Below, piece after piece: positions 12,501 through 22,849 of a DNA stretch of 64,000 nt. How positions within the stretch are numbered: the first letter of the stretch is position 1; each line of letters starts with the position of its first letter. The notes below the pieces were generated by a model that worked only from the letters and a program-made list of their open reading frames with translations, was not told where the DNA came from and did not search any database. Source of the DNA: Mermis nigrescens (Eukaryota; Nematoda; Enoplea; Mermithida; Mermithidae). Where the stretch lies: contig JAVLUZ010000270.1 in the NCBI GenBank assembly GCA_036768485.1, positions 372,001 to 436,000 on the forward strand, in the 5' to 3' direction. Both the position numbers and the translations under genes were made by a program.

Positions 12501-15500
12501 TGACGTATAACATGAGAAACTATTCAGCAAAAATAAAAAATCAAACAAAAATTGAACATATGTGCATAATGCAGCATGTAAATTAAACAAGCTAAAAATC
12601 AAAACATGTTTAGAAATTTGAATGACTATCTCACAGACGTATAAACGATCTCCAATCACTGCGGCCCCCAAGGCGCTTCTTTTGTTGTTCAAAGGGGAAA
12701 CTTCGCGCCAGCTCCTTGTTTCAGAATCAAAAACTTCCACTGTTTTCAGACGCTCGTGACCGTTAAAACCACCAATAGCGTACCTTCGTATTATACATAT
12801 ACACAGGCCCGTAGGCAGGATTTTATTTTGGGGGAGGACAAAAAATTTTGAGAGTCTTGTTTCTCGAGAATTAGCCAACAATGAGGGCATTTTTGAACGT
12901 TTCGGAACGAGCTCTACACAATGGTGAAGAAAAATTTCAAAATAAATTTTTAAAATTTTTCAATTCATTTCATACTCATACTCGTACGCAAAAAATCTAC
13001 CGCTTAAACTAACTGCGCAAATAATTTCAACTGGTTTTAAATCCAGTCCACATACAATGTTTTAACTTTTCATATTTAAACTAAATTCAGCACATGTATT
13101 TCTAAAAAGAAAAAAACCAGAAAACTATGATTCAAAATGTGACATTTTCTCCATGCCTAACTCCAATTTGAACGTTTTTGAAGACCATAACTATATAGGA
13201 ACAAATAATCCGGCGCGCAAAATTTTGCGTTTACTAGCTCAGAGGTATGCAAAAAACCTGTTTTGGCGACATTTAAATGCATGCGAATTTTTCATTTTTT
13301 CTCTGGGGAACTCTTGTGAGAAACTTTTTTTTGGTTTCGGGGTGAGGGGGGGCAACTGCCACACCTGGGCGTTGGGGGTTCGGGGGATATGCACCCCCCT
13401 CCCCGAGAAACCAAAATACCTCCCCAGAATTCAATTTTTAATTTTTTTTGTTTTTTTTTCGCAATTTTTTGATGTTGAAAAATGGTGTTTTTTTCGCCAT
13501 CCCACCATTTTTAATGCCATTTTTTGACCTTTGAAAAATCTTGCACCCCCCTCCCCAGAATTTTGGTGCTGCCCACGTATGACAACTGACCCCCTTGCCC
13601 CCGCTGGCTACGGGCCTGGATATACATAATACGACATTTGATTACAATGAATTCAGCACATGTATGAGTACGCCGTGTAATAAAACGGATAAATTAATAA
13701 CAAATTTAATAATATATGATAAAAAGTAGTTCACTATTATTTAATCCTAAATAGTAAATGATAATCCATTCAAGTTCAAGAGAGGATTTTTATATGCCAC
13801 TTCCACATATGTATGTAGCAACAACTTTGACAAATGTTAAGCTAGATATCAACTAATTACTATATGTAAATTGTAGGAAGTAAAATCGTATTTATTTTGC
13901 TTATTTGGAAGAAATTAATGTCAAAAGTTATAATTTCACGACGCATACATTATTCTTAAAATATCAAATTTAAGTTTACATACATATTTTTTGGTTCCTC
14001 AATAAAGGGAATAACACGTCATTTCGGGGCTGTTCAGGCCGAACAATCTTTGGTACATTTGTGCTATTTCTCCCATCTTTTTGTTTCTTTCATACTAATA
14101 GCAAGCTGCACTTCAACCTCTGTCTTCCTATTTGATTTCTATTTATTTCCTCTACAATTATTATTTTCATTTATTCATTTATTTATTTTTTCTCCGTATT
14201 TTCTCTAACTAACCCCGTTTTCCTTTTTTGTCGTATTAATGACTTCCTGTTATTTGGTACAGTATATTGAAGTGAAGTCTATTGCTCGTTGCATAGGTGC
14301 GCAAGGTCTAACTTTCAGAGGGGGTGAAAACCAAAAATTGATAGGCAGCTAAGATTTTCGGAAAAACGCTTATATAGCCTTTTTGGGCTCAGTAAATGAG
14401 CTATATAGCCTTTTTGGGCTAAGAAAACTAGCTATACGGTCTTTTTGAACTCACAAACATAGCTATATAGCCTTTCTGGACTGAAAATAGCTATTTATGT
14501 AGCCCTTCTGGAGTCAAGAAAATGGATATATGTCCTTTTAAAACTCAGGAAGGACAACTATACTATATAGCATTTCTGAGCTCACATGGTATGTTTCTGA
14601 GCCCGAAAAGGCTATATAGCTAGTTTTCTGTGCCCAAAAAGAATACATAGCTAATTTGCTGAGCCCAAAAAAGGATATATAGCAATGCTTTTTTCGGCTA
14701 AAATGGCTGTACAGCTATCAGTTTATCAGAGCTCAGGGAGGAGTAATACCCCCTCTCAACCCCCTTGCTCTTGTATGGCTCGTTAAACCAATTTGTAAGC
14801 GACTTACTACAATTTTATCAAGTTGAAAGCTTAATCAAAGAACGATTAAAATTTGGCAAATATTGAAAAAATTTATGATACTGAATTAATACTAAAAAAC
14901 GAAAAATTCAAATAAAATAAATGAATTTGATAAATACATATGTCTCGTATATACTTACAGCTTCCCATTCATCACAGTAACACCAACACGCGACCTAAGC
15001 GTTGACATCGGTTCCATAGCGGACCATCGATTTGTAATCGTATCGTATCTACATTAAAAGCTTGCCCTTTCTTTCGATAAAATTAATAAATAATTTTTCC
15101 ATAATTCGGTTTGAATCGCTCAATTCGCTCCAATATTACTTGACATTACATGTAAGATTTACAAGGGTTGGGAATTTCTTTTAACATTCAAGAATAAATT
15201 TCTTTACATTACTTTACATTACTTTACTTTAACATTACATTGAAGCTGAAATCCGGTGTTGCTGATGATAAGGGTTGAGAATTTCTCTTAGTCGTTTTGA
15301 ATTCTTTGAAAACAACTTCTGGCAAAACAAACGATCTTTAGATTTTACATACATAATTGAATAAGCAGGCTGACGTACAAACCCCTGATTACGATCAAAA
15401 GTCTGAAGACGGTTATCAGTAATATACGAAATTGATATAAATTAAAATTATAAATTAATACAAATTATAAACAAGTATATAATTCTACAAATAAAAATAT

Positions 15501-18500
15501 AATTACTCAACAAAAACATAAATATGAATTGAGAATTGTATGTAAAAAAGTGGATAAAAATATGATTGTTCCTGTAATCTATGTAGAAAAATATAAAATA
15601 TAATGAAGAATAAATAAATAAAGAATATAACATATAAAAAGAAAATAAAATACCAAAAAATATAAAATTAATAAATTATAAAAGGCCAACATCCCAAATA
15701 AAGACCTGCTAAATCAAATTGAATTAAACTAAATTACTAGACCTATGGGCATAAACTAGGAATCTAAACATCGCCTGACTAAATTTTGCGAAATTACGCT
15801 TGTAAATTGTGACTTAAAGACGTATTACTGTACTGAACGGAGGAGGTATCCCGAAAAACATAAACTGCTCGTGCTGCCATTAAGAAACGACTAGATTATA
15901 AATACTTGACGACAAATGCATAAGGCGAAATGAGAATGAAAAATCAGGCCGGCATAAAGTTCTTACATAGTATACAAAAGATAAGACTGAAAAATTGTGC
16001 TCAAATGACAATACAAAAAATAAATATTGAATTTGTTTACTTGAAAGTTGAAACGACAGATATGGTAAACACCAAAATACGTACCAATGTAGCAGATTCC
16101 AAGAAATTGGAATTTTTTATAGTTTTATTTTGCCACGAAGACTTATCCTGCATTTTAAGCATCTTAACAAAAGCTTAAGATCAGATGGTACGTACATAAC
16201 TACTACATACATAGTACAGTTATTCTAAAACCGATTTCTCAGTCTTTGATAAGCACCTAACGAACGGTACAGAAGGAATAATAGGTATAGAGGTCGTGCC
16301 GATTTCTCTTTTGAAGTAGCAAGCTAATGCCAAAGTTAATTCGTACTTATGCGACGAATTTACACTTTGTTTACACCAATTGAATAAACTCACAAAATTC
16401 GCTCGAACGCGTAGATTAATTCGCGAATCGTTTACATCAACAAAGAAAACGTAATGCGCTATTGCCCAAATTCATTATAGGAAATTGATTTCTTATTTAT
16501 TTACACCGACTTGATGAGTTTAATCTCACTTTTCCACAGTGCTCAGCGAATCGCCGTTGTTCGTCAGGCCGCCCACTGCGTAAACGTGGCCCAAAATATC
16601 CGTGCAACAGCGAGGTTTCGTACGGAACGAGTGCAACAAAGGGCGCCGCTCGGGCATCAGGTGATAATCTTTCGCCTCGTCTACCAAATCGCGACATTTG
16701 AAACAATTTTTGATAAAATCGTCCGAGGCGATTCGGTCGGTTAGATATTGCGGTTTGAGCAGCGGCAACCGAACGCAAGACAGAAGGCGGGCGACGTGAG
16801 GGCGCCGAGTTTCCGGATCACGATGAACCCATGACATTAGGGCTTCAAAAACCTGACGAATGAAATAATCAATAGCAACCGATAATAATGTATTGTGACC
16901 AGACGTGCACGGGGGTGGGGGTTCGGGGTATGGACCCGCTACAATGGAAAAATGGATAATTTTCTGGGACAAATGATGGAAAAAATTTTTTTCAGAAGTG
17001 CTTCAAATTGACCTCTATTTTTTGGTCCGAAACGGCCACAAAAATTCAATTTTTTCAAAAATCGGGGGGGGGGAGTCAAAAATTTTTCGGCTTTGGGGAA
17101 TGGGGAGACAGTCAACATTGGATGGGGGGTCAAAACTTTCCTGACTTGGGTAGGATGGGGAAGACGACCAACTTTGGGGGGACCCCACTTCCCCTGTTAC
17201 ATGTCTGGGCGTGCGTCAAAAATACCACTTTTTGGCGTTTCTGACAATGCTCTTTCTTTGAGGAACATAGAAACATTCAAAAAACTTCGAACCAAATACA
17301 TGAAAAATCGAGTAAATTGAACTAAAAAAGCTCGTTCCCCACAGAAATATCAGAAGTACATATCATTAAAAAGAAGTTTTTCACAAGTTACTAATTACAG
17401 TAGGACTTTAGACAAAATAATGTAACTGAGTGAATTTCACGTTTAGTGCGAATTTTCATTTGAAAAAAGAAGAAGAATTTGAATTATATTTCAAAATCTC
17501 ACTTCTATGCACTATTGACAAAAAATTTTCCTAACAATGTCAAGACTGAAAAATTTTGATAAATAATTGGACAAACAATAGAAAGTAAAGACATTTCCTA
17601 CAGTTTTCCAGATTTAAACGCAGTTTTGCTCATACATGTAACGGCTCGAAATTTTAGGAGGTATGGTCCCCGGCCATTTTTAGAGGGAGAGGTGGATGAC
17701 TTCCAATTTTTGGACAAAAAAGGCCAAAAAACGCATGAAAAACAACCAAAAATTCAATTTTTTTCCAAAAATCGGGGTATCAAATTTTTTCTGGCTTAGG
17801 GAGATCAAAGGACGTCCGACTTTGGGTAGGGGTTCGCCCATCCCCGTTACATGTCTGGTTGTGCTTACTTGTTCTTCGCTAGCAACGTACAACTCGTCTT
17901 GATTTAATATATTAGCAAGATCATCCGCTTCTACGCTAGCAAATTCTTCGGTCTTAGCAATGGAGCAGAAATGTTTTTGAATAAATCGGTCCGACGACTT
18001 GAGCAATGAATCAAAGCCCAATACCTGGGCGAACTGGCGAATGGGCAAAACATTGTTCAACTGCAGGCCGCCTATTTTATAAGATTTGTGCAACAATCAA
18101 CACCAATGCGATAACTAGAGACCAGATATATTAAGGGCAAAAATAGCAATACAGGGCAAATTTGGGGCAAAAATACCAGAAAAAGGGCAAAATTTAGTGA
18201 AAAATTTACCATATGAAGTTTCGTAATACAACCACACATACTTCTAATTTGACAAACGATTATTAGCATCCATTCAAAAATTTATTTTACGTCAAAAAAT
18301 TTATCTTTTCAACGTTCCTAAATGTAAAATTTTTGTATTAATGAATGTGTTGAATCCAAGTCAAATTTTCAGACTGTTTAGACTGGCTTTCAGCTCGGTT
18401 AAAACTTTCAGAAATGTGCGACTGTTTCTTAGTCGTAAATTGTAATTTGGTGGATATTTACTTGTGACATGCACCCAAAAAAACTGCGTAATCCGGTCCA

Positions 18501-20532
18501 GCGGAAATATAATGGAATCAGTTTTGGAGTTTTACGCAATACTATATATACAACTAATTTTTGCTAACTTTAGACGCATGAGGAAACGAAATACGAACAT
18601 AAATATTTCACTAAGGCCTTTGCTACTTACGCTGTAAAAACTGGCAGCAAGCATCAGTCAAATTATGTATCTGTAGAAAAGAAGCGCCAACCAATAATGA
18701 TTGTACATTCGAATTGGTGATGCGAACGCGACCACAGTAGGAATAGTTTATTAATTGCTCCAAAACGTCGGCGTCCACGCCCTAGAATCAGAAAACATTT
18801 GATCAACATACTGAGAACGCAACCTTTGTGAGGAAAAAATAGCAGAAAACGTCATCGGGCCAAAAGATAGACAAAGCAAAATTATTCGCTTAGAAGAAAA
18901 TTTAGGAAAGAGCCTATTCGCTAATATTCATCACAGCACCATGAAACAGCGTTCTACGGAAGCTTTCAGAATTGTACACACACAGTCGTGTTGCAAAATA
19001 CGGTCTTATTACATAGGAACATAATCAGGAGCAGTGTTTTTATTTAACAAGGTCCGTTTGTACATGTACAAAGATGGTCCCCAAAAGTCTTTGTACATTT
19101 TGTACACACTAAATTTTAGGTACTACAATACGGTACAGTAGCGATTTTAGTGTGGTAAAAACAGAGCTGTTCGACTTTTGGTAGTGTATTTTAGCTAATT
19201 TCTGGGTCTCTGAGAGCAAAAATCACTAAGAATCGTCTTCATTTTTCTTTCTGAGATGCAATTTCTGCCAATATAAAGATATATAGAACACACAATTACT
19301 CATTTCGGCGCAAAGCGCCGAAAAATTTTGCGAATTTCAGAACTTTTTTGCAATTTTTGTCTTCCCTAAAGATCTTTGCACATGTACAAAGACGGTCTCG
19401 AAAAGTCTTTTTACATCGGGTATAACTTTAATTTTCAGCGCTTCGCGACAATAGCTCAATCAAAATGTTCACTTAATATCGTATTTCATTTTTCCGCAAG
19501 ATGAAATTGTTTGCATTTCTTGTATACAAAAAGGTCAAATTCAACTCAAAAGGATAAACTCGTTGAAAATTCCCTGCGCTTCACCTTCAAAAAGCTGGAT
19601 GCTAGAAAAATACGAATGTGAAAATTTTCTGGCGCCCCGCGTTTGATATACATAATTCTTGTGTTGCTTAGTTTCAAAAAGTTAAAATATTGAGTTTAAA
19701 ACGATAAAAATGTCAAAAAATTTCCGACGCGAAAATTTAAAACATGAAAAAAAACTTCGAAATTTTCGCGACCAATCTCTTAAATAAATTCCTGGATATG
19801 GGGTTGAACACAACGATAGGTACCTACATATAAGTCAATACTCTGGCCCTGAGCGGTCGAAAATCTGGGTAGTTTTATCGTTTTTAACTCTAAATTTGGC
19901 TATTAAGAAGACATGGATTATAGAAAAACAGTGAAAATTTTGGGCATTCTACCTGAAAAACTGAGCAAAAAACCTACCTTGACTATCATTTTATTAGGTA
20001 TATACTCTTAAAAAAATTTATTTGTACTTTTGCAGAAAAAGTTTTGAATTTTTAAGGGCCATGTCATACCTACAGATGCCTGTATATACAAGCTTGCGTG
20101 AGTTTAAATTTTTAATCAAATTTTTTAGTTTAAATTTTAAATTTTGCGAATCCTCACCATAGCTACTTTTAGAAAAATATACAGCCGATGTTTCAACATT
20201 TATTGAAGCTCATTAAATTACTTTGGAGCTAGTGTGAAGTATTGAAATTTGTTTATTATTTTGTTATATACCTGTATTGAAATTTCTCGCTGATTACTCT
20301 CAACCATATCACTGGTGAACATGGCATAAAAATAAGGTATTGTCGATGCCAAAACGATTCTATGCGCTGAAAATCTTCTATCGCCGACGACCAATATAAC
20401 ATCACATAATTTTCCGACACGACGAATCTCTTCAAAGCGTGGAAAAGAATTGAAAGGCAAATTGTCATCAGAAAACCAAAGTTGTTCTTCATCATCGTCA
20501 AAGAATAAATTCGAGCTAGCTGTCGAGCTCAT
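3389..20532 (-). CDS. Klhl18: Klhl18-type BTB-BACK-Kelch protein (11 coding exons)
   Basis: Kelch-like substrate adaptor for a Cullin-3 ubiquitin ligase (family knowledge). Coding exons on the minus strand: 20272-20532, 18631-18781, 17869-18071, 16530-16852, 14959-15048, 12635-12783, 10641-10704, 9787-9867, 8779-8908, 7738-7889 and 3389-3531. All junctions are GT-AG and phases match except in exon 8, which has one extra base. The product is about 581 aa: BTB (about 20-135), BACK (about 140-260), then six Kelch repeats (about 290-575). Assignment to KLHL18 rests on the block [19 protein letters not shown] and the last-repeat motif HEGGVGIG. Start chosen at 20532 (MSSTAS); the frame is open a little further upstream without an ATG. 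Introns carry many MITEs. Exon 8 makes it uncertain whether this copy is intact. Confidence 0.9.
3686..3927. repeat. hAT-like MITE, copy C
   Basis: Forward copy of the MITE family with the typical core; ends CATATGTACATGGGC and GCCCACCTATG. The duplication is weak (ttgacgac/tatacgac), so the left boundary is approximate. Confidence 0.65.
4691..4938. repeat. hAT-like MITE, copy D
   Basis: Begins CACACCGGGGG and ends GCCCATGTATG, with 8-bp duplications cgagtaac (4683-4690) and ctagtaac (4939-4946), one mismatch. Contains the family core in forward orientation. Confidence 0.8.
5613..5842. repeat. hAT-like MITE, copy E
   Basis: Begins CACACCTGGGCG and ends CCCACGTACG, with a perfect 8-bp duplication gcgctgac (5605-5612 and 5843-5850). 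A good reference copy for the family consensus. Confidence 0.87.
6400..7020 (-). pseudogene. hAT transposase C-terminal (dimerisation) fragment
   Basis: Remains of a hAT transposase read on the minus strand. The upstream part (about 6940-7000) ends AKQYLAA. The downstream part (about 6405-6575) begins at [12 protein letters not shown] and continues to the leucine-rich end typical of the hAT dimerisation region. The two are split by a 367-bp insertion (6571-6937) that duplicates the target gctgcaag. With no N-terminal half, the fragment cannot encode an active transposase. Confidence 0.8.
6571..6937. mobile_element. Small non-autonomous hAT-like element inside the hAT transposase
   Basis: Flanked by a perfect 8-bp duplication gctgcaag (6563-6570 and 6938-6945). 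The ends CACGGGCGAATCT and AGATCTGCCACTG are an imperfect inverted pair of the form CAGTGGCGGATCT. Related ends occur at 25557 (cagtggcggatctag) and 37789 (gatccgccactg). This is the innermost of three nested insertions. Confidence 0.8.
7738..7889 (-). CDS. Klhl18: Klhl18 coding exon 10 (Kelch repeat 5)
   Basis: Encodes [19 protein letters not shown]... to the next blade strand KLYAVG. Acceptor cacag at 7890-7894, donor gtaatg at 7732-7737. Phase joins exon 9 (AT|A, Ile) and exon 11 (G|GT, Gly). Confidence 0.88.
7890..8778 (-). other. Klhl18 intron 9
   Basis: Contains MITE copy G (8084-8318). The remainder holds no recognisable feature. Confidence 0.75.
8084..8318. repeat. hAT-like MITE, copy G
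   Basis: Begins CATACCTGGGCG and ends GCCCAGCTATG; duplication tcctccgt/tcctctat with two mismatches. Typical family core. Confidence 0.75.
8779..8908 (-). CDS. Klhl18: Klhl18 coding exon 9 (Kelch repeat 4)
   Basis: Encodes [20 protein letters not shown] and the strand ending LNGK. The donor is read as gtacgt (8773-8778), which makes the Ile codon AT|A with exon 10. A donor four bases further on would break the phase. Confidence 0.85.
8909..9786 (-). other. Klhl18 intron 8
   Basis: Contains MITE copy H (9444-9717). Nothing else recognised. Confidence 0.7.
9444..9717. repeat. hAT-like MITE, copy H (reverse)
   Basis: Begins CATAAGTGGGCAGC and ends CCACGTATG; duplication gtggggat (9436-9443) and gtgggaat (9718-9725), one mismatch. 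Reverse orientation core. Confidence 0.8.
9787..9867 (-). CDS. Klhl18: Klhl18 coding exon 8, with a one-base frameshift
   Basis: The exon opens in phase with exon 7 (AA|G, Lys) and reads WTMVGNMTK. The Kelch continuation ([18 protein letters not shown]) then lies in the next frame, so one base is in excess near 9838-9841. Exon length is 81 nt where the flanking phases require 80. Donor gtatga at 9781-9786 and acceptor ctacgtag are intact. Either a polymorphic or inactivating indel or an assembly error; all other exons are clean, which favours the latter. Confidence 0.8.
9868..10640 (-). other. Klhl18 intron 7
   Basis: Holds a fragment (about 10245-10400) of the hairpin repeat seen complete at 14330-14775 (ccaaaaaggctatac and related units). 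Otherwise AT-rich without features. Confidence 0.65.
10641..10704 (-). CDS. Klhl18: Klhl18 coding exon 7 (Kelch repeat 3, short)
   Basis: Short 64-nt exon encoding [19 protein letters not shown]. Acceptor cttcag, donor gtatgt. Phases: completes TGC (Cys) with exon 6 and leaves AA for Lys with exon 8. Confidence 0.87.
10705..12634 (-). other. Klhl18 intron 6
   Basis: Contains the left end of a hAT element at about 10939 (CAGGCCCGTAGCCAAC, the same terminus as the elements at 12804 and 27842) with no matching right end seen, and a truncated MITE (about 11290-11500). The rest shows nothing recognisable. Confidence 0.65.
12635..12783 (-). CDS. Klhl18: Klhl18 coding exon 6 (Kelch repeat 2)
   Basis: Encodes [20 protein letters not shown] and the strand GDRLYVC. 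Donor gtgaga (12629-12634). The acceptor is ...aatacgaag with almost no pyrimidine tract, because a hAT element sits about 12 nt upstream in the intron. Confidence 0.88.
12804..13618. mobile_element. Non-autonomous hAT element (CAGGCCCGTA family)
   Basis: 815 bp beginning CAGGCCCGTAGGCAGG and ending GCTGGCTACGGGCCTG, with 8-bp duplications catataca (12796-12803) and gatataca (13619-13626). Its termini match those of the transposase-bearing element at 27842-35670, so it is a plausible non-autonomous derivative. It contains MITE J. It lies only 12 nt from the 3' splice site of Klhl18 intron 5. Confidence 0.85.
13360..13581. repeat. hAT-like MITE, copy J
   Basis: Begins CACACCTGGGCG and ends GCCCACGTATG; duplication gcaactgc/acaactga (two mismatches). 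Inserted in the hAT element 12804-13618. Confidence 0.75.
14330..14775. repeat. Inverted array of ~35-bp units forming a hairpin
   Basis: The first half repeats a unit around agctatatagcctttttggg about five times. The second half repeats its reverse complement (cccaaaaaggctatatagct) about four times. The transcript or single strand could fold into one long hairpin. A partial copy lies at 10245-10400. Family unknown. Confidence 0.7.
14959..15048 (-). CDS. Klhl18: Klhl18 coding exon 5 (Kelch repeat 1, second half)
   Basis: Encodes [20 protein letters not shown] followed by VGVTVMNGK. Acceptor aatgtag, donor gtaagt. Phase links to exon 4 (AA|A, Lys) and exon 6 (CT|G, Leu). Confidence 0.88.
15049..16529 (-). 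other. Klhl18 intron 4
   Basis: AT-rich. Contains repeated actttacatt words (15195-15245) and a very AT-rich stretch at 15425-15680. No gene recognised. Confidence 0.65.
16530..16852 (-). CDS. Klhl18: Klhl18 coding exon 4 (BACK domain end, first Kelch strand)
   Basis: The largest and best conserved exon. It encodes [20 protein letters not shown], the segment [19 protein letters not shown], and the first Kelch strand [19 protein letters not shown]. Acceptor cgtcag, donor gtgaga (16524-16529). Confidence 0.92.
16853..17868 (-). other. Klhl18 intron 3
   Basis: Two related repeats fill it: a larger block at about 16905-17218 (CAGACGTGCACGG ... TTACATGTCTGGG) and a MITE at 17631-17857 next to the 5' splice site. 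The remainder is unremarkable. Confidence 0.7.
17631..17857. repeat. MITE with CAKACATGTAACGG ends beside a splice donor
   Basis: 227 bp, ends CATACATGTAACGG and CCGTTACATGTCTG (inverted). 8-bp duplications gttttgct (17623-17630) and gttgtgct (17858-17865), one mismatch. On the Klhl18 strand the duplicated bases begin at intron position +4, so the donor GTAAGC of exon 3 is kept only by a few bases. Confidence 0.8.
17869..18071 (-). CDS. Klhl18: Klhl18 coding exon 3 (BACK domain)
   Basis: Encodes [19 protein letters not shown] through [19 protein letters not shown] and ends SEEQ. The acceptor ...aaaatag at 18072-18073 gives phase agreement with exon 2 (C|GC, Arg); the more obvious ctgcag a little downstream would break the frame. 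Donor gtaagc (17863-17868). Confidence 0.85.
18072..18630 (-). other. Klhl18 intron 2
   Basis: AT-rich with a few gggcaaaa words (18130-18190). No feature recognised. Confidence 0.65.
18631..18781 (-). CDS. Klhl18: Klhl18 coding exon 2 (BTB/BACK junction)
   Basis: Too short for routine ORF calling. Encodes [20 protein letters not shown] then [20 protein letters not shown] and CCQFLQ, the conserved BTB C-terminal helices. Acceptor ctag, donor gtaagt (18625-18630). Confidence 0.9.
18782..20271 (-). other. Klhl18 intron 1
   Basis: Contains part of a repeat (about 19033-19435) with the words aaggtccgtttgtacatgta and GGCGCaaaGCGCC, related to 25985-26410 and 35880-36205. The remainder is AT-rich. 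Confidence 0.65.
20272..20532 (-). CDS. Klhl18: Klhl18 coding exon 1 (start, BTB domain)
   Basis: First recognisable exon: ATG at 20532, acidic N-terminus ([14 protein letters not shown]), then the BTB core [20 protein letters not shown] and [13 protein letters not shown]. Donor gtatat (20266-20271) follows ISIQ at phase 0. The 5' UTR and promoter were not located. Confidence 0.9.
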
Positions 20533-20689
20533 ATCGACCACATTAGCATTTCGATTTCCAGCGTCAAGGCACAGCTCTAAAATAATGGGAACGGCATAAG
20601 ACAAAAGGAATGACGACGAAAATGAGTTTTTTAATTTATTTGTTATAAATGGAGGGCGGCTCTAAATGTGGTGAGGGTGTAGCTTTAAT

Positions 20690-21290
20690 TCTTAAAACTT
20701 CTTTTAATGCTATTCAAATTAATCCGCCACCCGCTTTCCGAAATTCTAATAACTGGTATTTTTGATTTGATAGAAAGATCATATTTATTTTGGTTTACCG
20801 ACCCCCTGATTTTGATCTAGCTCATGCTGAAATTTTATGTAGATGTATTGAATGGGCTTGTTCTGTTCCTTTTCCTTTTGTACTCTTAGATTTTAATTTG
20901 CCAAAAATTAATTGGCGGATAAATTCGGTTCCTACTGATAATCTTAATACCCTATTTTTCGACCACTAGTTTGCATCAGTTAATAAGAGAAAATACTCAT
21001 GATAATAATATACTAGATCTTCTCTTTGCATCTGATCAAATTTCTAACGTGAAAGTTGATATTCATTTTTCTAATAGTGACCATAATTCAATTATATTCG
21101 ATTGTCTTTTGATGCCAGTCAAAAATCCTAGATCATTTTTTTCAACTTTCGTAAAGCTAATTTTAATGCGTTAGGCCTTGCATTGTCTCAGATTTCTTGG
21201 CCTTATCTTTTTGATACCTGTTCTATTGTAAATAATATGTACAATTTGTTTGTTGGGGTGCTTCAATCTTTAATTTATGCATTTGTCGAT
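20690..21290 (+). pseudogene. LINE endonuclease-domain relic
   Basis: Broken exonuclease-endonuclease-phosphatase domain of a non-LTR retrotransposon. One frame from about 20781 reads VYRPPDFDL, then DFNLPKINW. After a frameshift near 20960 it continues LDLLFASDQISN and SDHNSIIFD, the catalytic SDH motif of this fold. Further frames give a linker resembling the post-endonuclease region. Frameshifts and stops show it is dead. Likely CR1/Jockey-type; clade not resolved by eye. Confidence 0.75.
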
Positions 21291-21479
21291 TAACTCACCC
21301 AAGCCCATGAAGCGTAAGTATCCCAAATAATTAAAAGAATATTAACTAAGAAACATATGCTCCGGAAGAAACATTAACTTTATCACTCCACTGATACAAA
21401 AATCAAATATAAATCTTTTTGCGAAAAATTGGTTGTTGAAATTAAAAATTTCTCTGCTTCTGAAAAAATTAATCTTCTG

Positions 21480-21905
21480 TCTGACAAATTTGGAATCATT
21501 TTACAAATTTGTCAATAATCGGTGAGAATCATCGCTCTTTTCCACCTCTTCTCATTGACCACAAAATCGTTTCTAATCCTTCAGAAAAATTCCAACATCA
21601 CTCGAGCTGCAAATCGTCATAAACTCACGTTCAGTTATCCGTTCCAATGCTCATCTCAACGACTTTTCCCAAAGATATTTAAATTTGGAACAAGTCATCT
21701 GATGATGTCATCGCTTCTCCTAACGTTGGTTTGTTCAAAAAAGAGCTGCTAAACATTGATTTTACAATTTTATTGTCGGGGCATACCTAGTTGTATCACA
21801 CTCCGTGATCTGTATGTCCTTTTGTTCAGTCGCTGTTTTATGTATTTGTGTTTTACCAATTTCGTGTACTTTTCTGGACAATAAATATTTTCTTGTCTTG
21901 TCTTG
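21480..21905 (+). repeat. LINE-associated 3' segment
   Basis: Ends in a untranslated-looking tail (gtatcacactccgtgatctg ... ttctggacaataaatatttt followed by cttgtcttgtcttgt). The same tail recurs at 22910-23125, which marks it as the 3' end of a repeat family, probably the same LINE. Confidence 0.65.
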
Positions 21906-22037
21906 TATTTGTTTTTGACTTGACTCAATTCGAACCGATTATAAGGCAGCTTTCACCGGATACTACTTGCTGTAGGTATACGTCCTTATAATATGGCTAT
22001 CTTAATACATATGCGGACCACCTACACCAATGCCTAC

Positions 22038-22520
22038 TTAATGGTATGAAACATATCTTGAAAGCACTAATACTAATAATACTAATACTTTATTCGGAAA
22101 AAACACAAGTGATAAAAAAGTCGCAAGGAAAATAAGATAGCATAGTGTAAAAATGCGAAAATGTCCTGGACACACAGGCAAATAGTAAATTGCGTTCACG
22201 TGTACCCGATCAAAAAATTCCCAAAAATCAACCTTTTCCAAATTTCTCTTAAATGTCTCAAGATTTGGAGAATTTCGAATATATTGTGGGAGATCGTTCC
22301 AAATTCTAGCTGATCTACATAGTAGCAAAACAATACTTTTTACAATCAAGTCGAAAATTACCTAAATAGAGCTGATTTGCAAATACATTCCTAGTACGCG
22401 AATGACCGTATTTGTATTGATGATTGACTGGATGATGACTGCGTTGTTCCAGATGTTTTTGTTGACTAACTGTTTGAATTATGTGCTCTGAATAAAAAAT
22501 TGTGCTCAATTCTTTTTTTA
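22038..22520 (-). pseudogene. LINE reverse transcriptase C-terminal relic
   Basis: The minus strand reads YKYGHSRTRNVFANQLYL and, after a frameshift near 22330, RSARIWNDLPQYIRNSPNL and FKRNLE. This is the usual C-terminal tail of CR1/Jockey-like ORF2 proteins. Opposite orientation to the endonuclease relic. Confidence 0.75.
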
Positions 22521-22849
22521 TACAAACAGAACATACTATTATGCCTTAGCTTCGTTCAATAGCGTGTAATTAACACTTGAAAGTTAAAATTCGCATTTTT
22601 CAACTAAAAATTGTGGTTTGAATTAATCAAAAACCAAAAAAACCACACCACAAAAACCACCAAAAACCAAAGCAAAAACCAAAAATTAGAAAATTAAAAT
22701 TTTGAAATCGTGGTTTTTGCCACCACTGGAAAACACCCGTTTAACGGCTGCATTCGAGAAAGGTAAAGACAACAAATTTAGTGCATACAATGATATATTT
22801 CCGAATCGAGGGTTTCTAGCAGCATCAATATCATCCTCTTCTAAAAACT

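Larger units (their letters stand above)
12784..14958 (-). other. Klhl18 intron 5
   Basis: Holds the hAT element 12804-13618 with MITE J nested in it, and the inverted hairpin repeat 14330-14775. The interval 13640-14300 is AT-rich without a recognised feature. Confidence 0.7.
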
